DNA from: Spirulina sp. SIO3F2
GTDB lineage: Bacteria; Cyanobacteriota; Cyanobacteriia; Cyanobacteriales; Spirulinaceae
Length of the DNA stretch: 47,338 nucleotides
Reading direction: 5' to 3'
NCBI GenBank assembly: GCA_010672165.1
Contig: JAAHHN010000025.1
Location: 1-47,338, forward strand
Part shown: positions 42,929 through 47,338 of the stretch, piece after piece
Position numbering within the stretch: the first letter of the stretch is position 1
Layout: every line of letters begins with the position of its first letter
Notes under the pieces: model-generated
What the model was told of the DNA's origin: nothing
Database searches by the model: none
Seen by the model: only the letters and a program-made list of their open reading frames with translations
Translations under genes and position numbers: made by a program

Positions 42929-43870
42929 TTATTCTTGAGTCAAGTCATATAACTCACGTATTCTTTGGAAAGCAGCATCTACTCCTCCAGGAAATTCATC
43001 AAATTTCGTGGTTTTCTCAAATTTTTCTAAAATTTCTTTTTCGGCTTCTGTTTCACCGATGGTTAACAAGACCTCAATGATCGCGCTGACTTCCTCTGGC
43101 GCTAATGTGGGAGAGACCATAACCACTTGACGAGGAACAGCTTCTGTTTCAGCGAGAATTCTCAACTGTTGACGAGCCTCTTCAGGGATTTTAGCAAAAT
43201 CTGATGACCCTACAGCGGCAGCATCAACCCGCTGGGTTAGTGTCCATTGAATCGAATTGTCATCATCCTCACTAAAAACATACCCCACCTCATCTGTTGA
43301 GATTGTGGTACTGACCGTGTCTTTTTCTGTGATAGTTAGGCCTGCCTTTTTGAGATGAGCAAGGGGCAACATATAGCCTGATGTAGAAACCGCTTCATCA
43401 AACGCAATAATATTGCCATTTAGATCTTCAAGGTTGGTGATTGCACTATCAGCGCGTGTGAAAATAATTGTGTGATAAAACTCGACGCCCTTCTTCCAAC
43501 GTCGCAGAATTGGCGTTGCACCCGATTCTTCACTTGTACGCATAGCGGGATAGGGGCTATCAAAGTAGAGATCAACCTCCCCAGATTTCAGATATTGAAT
43601 CATAGTGTCTAGATCTGGCACAATCTGCACTGCCCCTTGACTAATTCCCACATCGTTAAGTTGACTCGCTAAATAATCAGCGAAGGGTTGGTAACGCTTT
43701 ATTTTTTTGGTGGGATCATCAGAGATATCGCCTAACACAATAGTTCCAGTTGCGGCCGAGCTGACAGGGTCTTCAGGGGTCGGAGCCTGGGTGGTTTGAG
43801 AAGCACAGCCCCAAATGCCAAACAGGAATAGACTTGCAATAAGACTCGATTTGAAAAAGGGAGTAAACAT
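42929..43870 (-). CDS. PhnD-like substrate-binding lipoprotein
   Basis: 313 residues from ATG 43870. A signal sequence ends in a lipobox-like GIWGC (Cys about 22). The mature chain follows the phosphate/phosphonate-binding PhnD fold: GDISDDPTKKIKRYQPFADYLASQL, DLDTMIQYLKSGEVDLYFDSPY, GNIIAFDEAVSTSGYMLPLA, VGSSDFAKIPEEARQQLRIL. It should be anchored in the periplasm and bind a small oxyanion or organophosphorus ligand. No ABC permease or ATPase gene is near, and a histidine kinase follows, so a sensory role is more likely than transport. I see no clear Pho box upstream. Confidence 0.85.
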   Translation of the reverse strand: MFTPFFKSSLIASLFLFGIWGCASQTTQAPTPEDPVSSAATGTIVLGDISDDPTKKIKRYQPFADYLASQLNDVGISQGAVQIVPDLDTMIQYLKSGEVDLYFDSPYPAMRTSEESGATPILRRWKKGVEFYHTIIFTRADSAITNLEDLNGNIIAFDEAVSTSGYMLPLAHLKKAGLTITEKDTVSTTISTDEVGYVFSEDDDNSIQWTLTQRVDAAAVGSSDFAKIPEEARQQLRILAETEAVPRQVVMVSPTLAPEEVSAIIEVLLTIGETEAEKEILEKFEKTTKFDEFPGGVDAAFQRIRELYDLTQE

Positions 43871-43917
43871 GAACTTTCTCTAATTAGACGTGAGGGACTA
43901 GGTTATTTTTACTACAA

Positions 43918-43960
43918 AGATCATCCAATAATATCGTCTGTCAATACTATCGGATGATCT
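43918..43960. repeat. Inverted repeat upstream of the PhnD-like gene
   Basis: AGATCATCC (43918-43926) and GGATGATCT (43952-43960) are exact complements 25 bases apart, and ATA/TAT inside them extend the stem after one mismatch. It begins 48 bp before the gene's ATG on that strand. It might be an operator, an attenuator-like RNA hairpin or a repeat end. Confidence 0.45.
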
Positions 43961-44059
43961 CAAGGCAGTGGCAATCCGCATCATCGCCGAAAGCATCTGA
44001 GCATGCAGCAACTAACACTCACTTATTGCATATCTGGTCAGGCGCTCGCCTCCTAATAA

Positions 44060-44320
44060 TGTTCAGAATGCAAAGGTACTCAAAATGGGGAGATCGCCAG
44101 TTTATGGCAAGTCTCAGATGTGAGAACATTAGCTCTAATGCAAGAGTTGTACGGTGCATTAGCTGATCCTGTTACCACCAAAGCGGTAGCCCTTCAGCAA
44201 GCACAACTAGAAATGCTCCAAGGGCAGATAACTAATCACTCCCACCATCTGTCAGAAACCAACGCTCTGCCTCATCTTTTCTATTGGAGTGCGTTTCAGT
44301 TGATTGGGAGTCCTTGGTAG
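44060..44320 (+). pseudogene. C-terminal remnant of a CHAT-domain gene
   Basis: The frame from 44060 to TAG 44318-44320 reads GEIASLWQVSDVRTLALMQE, then LYGALADPVTTKAVALQQAQ and, at the end, LPHLFYWSAFQLIGSPW. This matches the last 75 residues of CHAT (caspase-like) proteins: the SLWQVSDxxTxxLMxxFY helix, ALxxAQ and HPYYWAxFxLIG. The catalytic His/Cys region lies upstream in intact genes and is missing here; a TAA closes the frame at 44057. Sequence from 43961 to 44059 shows no continuous remainder. Confidence 0.7.
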
Positions 44321-44329
44321 GCAATACTC

Positions 44330-44887
44330 CTATTTCAACTTCTGCTTAATAAACTGCACCAACTGACCCAATTGCTTCTTCAGTACCGCCACTTCTTTCT
44401 CTAATTTGACCACCTTCTTGGCGAGCTGCTGCACTTGCGCATCAGACGCTCCCCCAGCCGAATCAGCGACGGGTGCAGGTGGAGCAGCCTTCATTGCTTT
44501 CTTCTTCTTGGCAGCCTTCTGCATCGCTTCCTTAATCGCCGCCACAAGTTGCTCCTTTTCAAAGGGCTTCTCCACGAAAGCGAAATATTCAAAAGGCTCA
44601 GGGAGCTTCTCTGTGACTTCTTCCTTCCGTCCCGACATCAACATCAAGGGAATCACCTGGAGTTGGGGGTCTTTTTGCACTTCTTGATAGACTTCCCAAC
44701 CACTCTTTTTGGGGAGCAAGAAGTCCAACATAATCAGCGTTGGGGCTTCATTGCGAATCTTGTCTAGGCCTTCGACTCCGTCCTTAGCCTCCAGCACCTC
44801 AACATTGCCTGCCGTAGGTAACATGTCTTTCACCATACGTCGAATCACGCGACTGTCATCAATAACGAGGATTTTTTGACTGGCCAC
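44330..44887 (-). CDS. CheY-like response regulator with basic linker and coiled-coil tail
   Basis: 185 residues starting at GTG 44887, with a strong AAGGAG about 10 bp upstream that decides the start. The receiver domain (1-125) has Asp10/Asp11, phospho-acceptor Asp55 (LIMLDFLLPKKSG), LMSGRK and the FVEKPFEKEQL Lys. A Lys/Ala-rich linker (KKAAKKKKAMKAAPPAPVAD) leads to a C-terminal heptad-like helix (LAKKVVKLEKEVAVLKKQLG). There is no DNA-binding domain. The coiled coil suggests oligomerisation or docking to a partner, and the basic linker could touch membrane or nucleic acid. It is on the same strand as the PhnD-like gene but 460 bp upstream, beyond the CHAT remnant. Confidence 0.88.
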   Translation of the reverse strand: MASQKILVIDDSRVIRRMVKDMLPTAGNVEVLEAKDGVEGLDKIRNEAPTLIMLDFLLPKKSGWEVYQEVQKDPQLQVIPLMLMSGRKEEVTEKLPEPFEYFAFVEKPFEKEQLVAAIKEAMQKAAKKKKAMKAAPPAPVADSAGGASDAQVQQLAKKVVKLEKEVAVLKKQLGQLVQFIKQKLK

Positions 44888-45048
44888 AGAGAAGCTCCTT
44901 GAGGGGTGGACATGTAGATTTTAATATTAGATCATCGCTAACGGTAATAGCAGAGCAAGATTTTCTGCTGAGGGCGTGCCGAAATGGTGCAGGACAAGTC
45001 ATACGATAAAATGCAGAGATTAATTTAATCTGTAGAGTAATTTGCCCT

Positions 45049-45939
45049 ATGACTGCTGCTGCGCGTGCTGCTCTTCGACCCCTCCCCCCTTGGTTGCGGC
45101 GACCCTTAGGTAAGGCGAGTGAAATCTCCACAGTGCAGCAGATTATTCGCCAGCGCGACATCCACACAATTTGTGAGGAAGGGCGCTGCCCCAACCGGGG
45201 GGAATGTTATGCCCAAAAGACCGCCACATTTTTGTTGATGGGGCCCACTTGTACCCGCAGTTGTGCCTTTTGTCAGGTAGACAAAGGCCATGCACCCCAG
45301 GCCCTTGACCCCACTGAACCGGAGAAAGTCGCAGAAGCAGTGCAACTCTTGGAGCTACGTTATGTGGTGCTTACCGCTGTAGCCCGAGATGATTTGCCGG
45401 ATGGGGGTGCGGGGATTTTTGTAGAGACGATGGCACGCATTCGAGCCCACAACCCTGAAACGCAAATTGAAGTGCTCACGCCTGATTTTTGGAGTGGGCT
45501 CGGGTTTGAGGCGGCTCAACGCGATCGCGTTGCTCAAGTCGTTGCCGCTCGTCCAGCTTGCTATAACCACAATCTCGAAACAGTGGAACGCCTCCAAGGC
45601 CCGGTGCGACGGGGAGCGAAATATGCGCGATCGCTCCGGGTGCTTTCTCTAGTCAAAGAACTCGATCCTGATGTCCCCACAAAATCCGGTCTCATGTTGG
45701 GTTTAGGAGAAACAGAAGCAGAGGTTTTACAAGCACTGCAAGATTTGCGGGCGGTGGGCTGCGATCGCCTCACGCTGGGGCAATATATGCGTCCGTCCCT
45801 GGAGCATCTGCCCGTAGAGCGCTATTGGACTCCTGAGGAATTTGAGCAGCTTGGTGAGCAAGCTCGCGCAATGGGATTTAGTCATGTGCGCTCTGGCCCT
45901 TTGGTACGCAGTTCTTACCATGCGGGTGAAGCGGAATAG
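45049..45939 (+). CDS. lipA: Lipoyl synthase
   Basis: 296 residues. The auxiliary cluster motif is [12 protein letters not shown] (C-X4-C-X5-C) and the radical-SAM motif is CTRSCAFC (C-X3-C-X2-C). Conserved [37 protein letters not shown] and the terminal RSSYHAGE (with the Ser ligand) are all present. It inserts two sulfurs into protein-bound octanoyl groups to make lipoate for 2-oxoacid dehydrogenases and glycine cleavage. Many cyanobacteria have two lipA copies, so a second may exist elsewhere. The gene is divergent from the response regulator. The 160-bp gap between them is AT-rich without clear motifs. Confidence 0.96.
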   Translation: MTAAARAALRPLPPWLRRPLGKASEISTVQQIIRQRDIHTICEEGRCPNRGECYAQKTATFLLMGPTCTRSCAFCQVDKGHAPQALDPTEPEKVAEAVQLLELRYVVLTAVARDDLPDGGAGIFVETMARIRAHNPETQIEVLTPDFWSGLGFEAAQRDRVAQVVAARPACYNHNLETVERLQGPVRRGAKYARSLRVLSLVKELDPDVPTKSGLMLGLGETEAEVLQALQDLRAVGCDRLTLGQYMRPSLEHLPVERYWTPEEFEQLGEQARAMGFSHVRSGPLVRSSYHAGEAE

Positions 45940-46019
45940 ACCCGCGAGGAATATTGCGATCGCGTTACAATGGCGATAGCAAAACCGTATACCGTATGTA
46001 ATAGCAATTTAGACCCGAA

Positions 46020-46100
46020 CCACCCCGGTCAGCGCTACGCTAGACTGCCCCTCCCGAAAGGGGACTTTGCGCTTTGAATCTCCTCGTGGGAGGAGTAGAG
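46020..46100. repeat. Intergenic repeat with paired hairpins after lipA
   Basis: CCCCT-CCCGAA-AGGGG (46048-46063) and CTCCT-CGTGGG-AGGAG (46080-46095) are adjacent small palindromes preceded by CGGTCAGCGCTACGC. The pattern is that of dispersed cyanobacterial repeats. The first may also terminate lipA transcription. No gene is visible from 45940 to 46193. Confidence 0.4.
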
Positions 46101-46193
46101 CTGGGTCAGATCATCACGCTTCTTGGAGAAATTTTTTGCGCCTTTCCAACCTTGGCGAACTTAGACACTGAGAACTGCAAACTGCGAACTGAA

Positions 46194-47338
46194 ATGGAAC
46201 TGGGCGAAAGTATCTCAATGGCAACCCGCACACTGCTCAACTATCGGCTGCGGAGTCTGCTGACCATGCTGGGGATGATCATCGGCAATGCCTCGGTGAT
46301 CACAATGGTGGGCATTGGTGAAGGGGCGCGGCAGTTGGCGGCGGATGAGTTTGAATCCTTGGGGCCAAATACGATCTTTGTCGTGCCCGGATCGCGGCGA
46401 GAGCGTAACACCACGTTTGATCTGCCTAAGACTCTGGTGTATGAAGATGCCAAGGCGATCGCGGAGCAAGTGCCCACGGTCAGCGGCGTTGCGCCCCAAA
46501 TCAATGCGCCTCAAGTCATTTCCTACAAAGACCGCAACGTCAATCATCTAGTGGTGGGCACAACGCCGGATTTTTTGGCGGTGCGGGATTTCACAATGGC
46601 ACAGGGACGATTCTTTGATGAGAGTGATTTAGCCCGAAATACCCGAGTCGCGGTCATTGGCCCGGAAACCGCCGAACAACTCTTCGCAGGTCAAAGCCCG
46701 ATTGGTCAGCGCATCCGAGTAGATGACTTGAGCTTTGAAGTGATCGGCCAGACCACCGAGAAAGGAGCTTTCTTGGGGGAAAATCTCGATGAGATTGTGA
46801 TTGTGCCTTTGACCACGATGTCGAATCAGGTGGTGGGCAATACGTCGCCCTACGGCACCCAGGTGACGTTTATTTCCATCTCGGCCCGAGATCAGCAGAG
46901 TGTGAGTGCGGCTGAGTTCCAAATTGAAAATCTGCTCCGCTTGCGCCATCAAATCACCGATGAAAATGATTTTGGGGTGCAAAGTCAGGAGGATATTTTG
47001 GGGGTGGTGAACCGGGTGACGCGGGGCTTGACGGCGATGTTGGCCGCGATCGCAGGAATTTCCCTGGTCGTTGGAGGGATTGGCGTGATGAATATTATGT
47101 TGGTCTCGGTGACGGAGCGTACCCAGGAGATTGGCTTACGCAAGGCACTGGGGGCGAAAGAGGGGGACATTTTAGGGCAGTTTTTGATTGAGGCGGTGAT
47201 TGTTTCAGCGGCGGGGGGATTGATCGGGACGATCGTGGGGGTCAGTGGTGTGGGGGGGTTGGCGTTGTTTACACCCTTGGATGCCTTTATTTCACCCGTG
47301 ATGATTGTGACGGCGGTGGGGGTTTCAGGCGGAATTGG
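46194..47338 (+). CDS. MacB/FtsX-type ABC transporter permease (3' end outside the window)
   Basis: 381 codons are open from ATG 46194 to the window end. TM1 is LRSLLTMLGMIIGNASVITMVGIG, followed by the MacB-like periplasmic core (about 45-270: GPNTIFVVPGSRRERNTTF, GRFFDESDLARNTRVAVIG, RVDDLSFEVIGQTTEKGAF). The FtsX membrane domain begins with LTAMLAAIAGISLVVGGIGV and continues through RTQEIGLRKALGAKEGDIL. The last one or two helices are missing because the window ends. Such permeases work with an ATPase to move lipoproteins, peptides or macrolides. No ATPase domain is attached, so the ATPase gene should be next to it outside the window. Confidence 0.9.
   Translation, partial: MELGESISMATRTLLNYRLRSLLTMLGMIIGNASVITMVGIGEGARQLAADEFESLGPNTIFVVPGSRRERNTTFDLPKTLVYEDAKAIAEQVPTVSGVAPQINAPQVISYKDRNVNHLVVGTTPDFLAVRDFTMAQGRFFDESDLARNTRVAVIGPETAEQLFAGQSPIGQRIRVDDLSFEVIGQTTEKGAFLGENLDEIVIVPLTTMSNQVVGNTSPYGTQVTFISISARDQQSVSAAEFQIENLLRLRHQITDENDFGVQSQEDILGVVNRVTRGLTAMLAAIAGISLVVGGIGVMNIMLVSVTERTQEIGLRKALGAKEGDILGQFLIEAVIVSAAGGLIGTIVGVSGVGGLALFTPLDAFISPVMIVTAVGVSGGI

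Noticed and set aside
44120-44320. 66-codon frame taken as an independent small gene
   Set aside because: Its sequence is the end of a CHAT domain, and the same frame continues upstream of this ATG, so it is a truncated relic.
1-47338. CRISPR array, tRNA or rRNA genes, complete insertion sequence or prophage
   Set aside because: No regularly spaced direct repeats, cloverleaf-type sequences, transposase or phage structural genes were seen on reading either strand. A tRNAscan or CRISPR finder run would be decisive.

Overview
This window is almost certainly cyanobacterial chromosome. The HIP1 palindrome GCGATCGC and its GATCGC core recur every few hundred bases, inside genes as well as between them. 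The gene families also fit: pentapeptide-repeat proteins, a DUF928 protein, a CHAT remnant, an Uma2-type nuclease, a DASH cryptochrome, a TGS-less threonyl-tRNA synthetase and large hybrid histidine kinases. Base composition is moderate and coding density is high. I cannot name the genus. I see no CRISPR array, rRNA, tRNA or complete insertion sequence.

Layout. 0-6.4 kb: end of an unknown gene, a cysteine-dioxygenase-like cupin, an RND efflux pump with its adaptor (minus strand), and a divergent HxlR regulator plus a pentapeptide-repeat gene. 6.4-10.8 kb: a base-excision glycosylase, two divergent membrane-anchored proteins, and a methyltransferase-GT4 fusion. 10.8-14.3 kb: an island of decay holding remnants of a DUF1993 gene, an NAD(P)-binding SDR gene and an AraC-type gene around an intact, divergent MDR oxidoreductase/TetR pair with twin operators. 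It ends in ureA plus a 59-residue gene, with no other urease gene in view. 14.3-20.2 kb: a GT2/GT-C fusion, a DUF928 secreted protein, two very small genes and thrS. 20.3-24.4 kb: a 1367-residue hybrid sensor kinase. 24.8-34 kb: a plus-strand run of housekeeping and stress genes (nnr with a CRP-like site, a VOC protein, a CobW GTPase, DASH cryptochrome, Uma2, rseP, nth, a second pentapeptide protein). A 125-bp MITE sits exactly at the nnr stop codon. 34.2-40.3 kb: a tight six-gene minus-strand operon of two secreted SH3b paralogues, a PaaK/CapK-like adenylate-forming protein with an unrecognised C-terminal half, and three glycosyltransferases. 40.4-44.9 kb: signalling genes (histidine kinase, PhnD-like lipoprotein, CheY-like regulator) and a CHAT remnant. 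45-47.3 kb: lipA and a MacB/FtsX-type ABC permease that runs off the window.

The best candidate for an undescribed system is the 34.2-40.3 kb operon. Its genes overlap or lie within 20 bp of one another, so they are probably co-expressed. An acyl- or aminoacyl-activating domain next to two GT-A enzymes with a WGxED motif and one further GT2 suggests synthesis and decoration of a surface glycan, with the SH3b proteins acting in the periplasm. That role is inference. One of its glycosyltransferases carries an intergenic-type palindromic repeat translated in frame.

Six genes or gene remnants too short for ordinary ORF calling were found by translating the gaps by hand: proteins of 33, 58 and 59 residues, and remnants of DUF1993, SDR and AraC genes. 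The CHAT remnant was recognised the same way.
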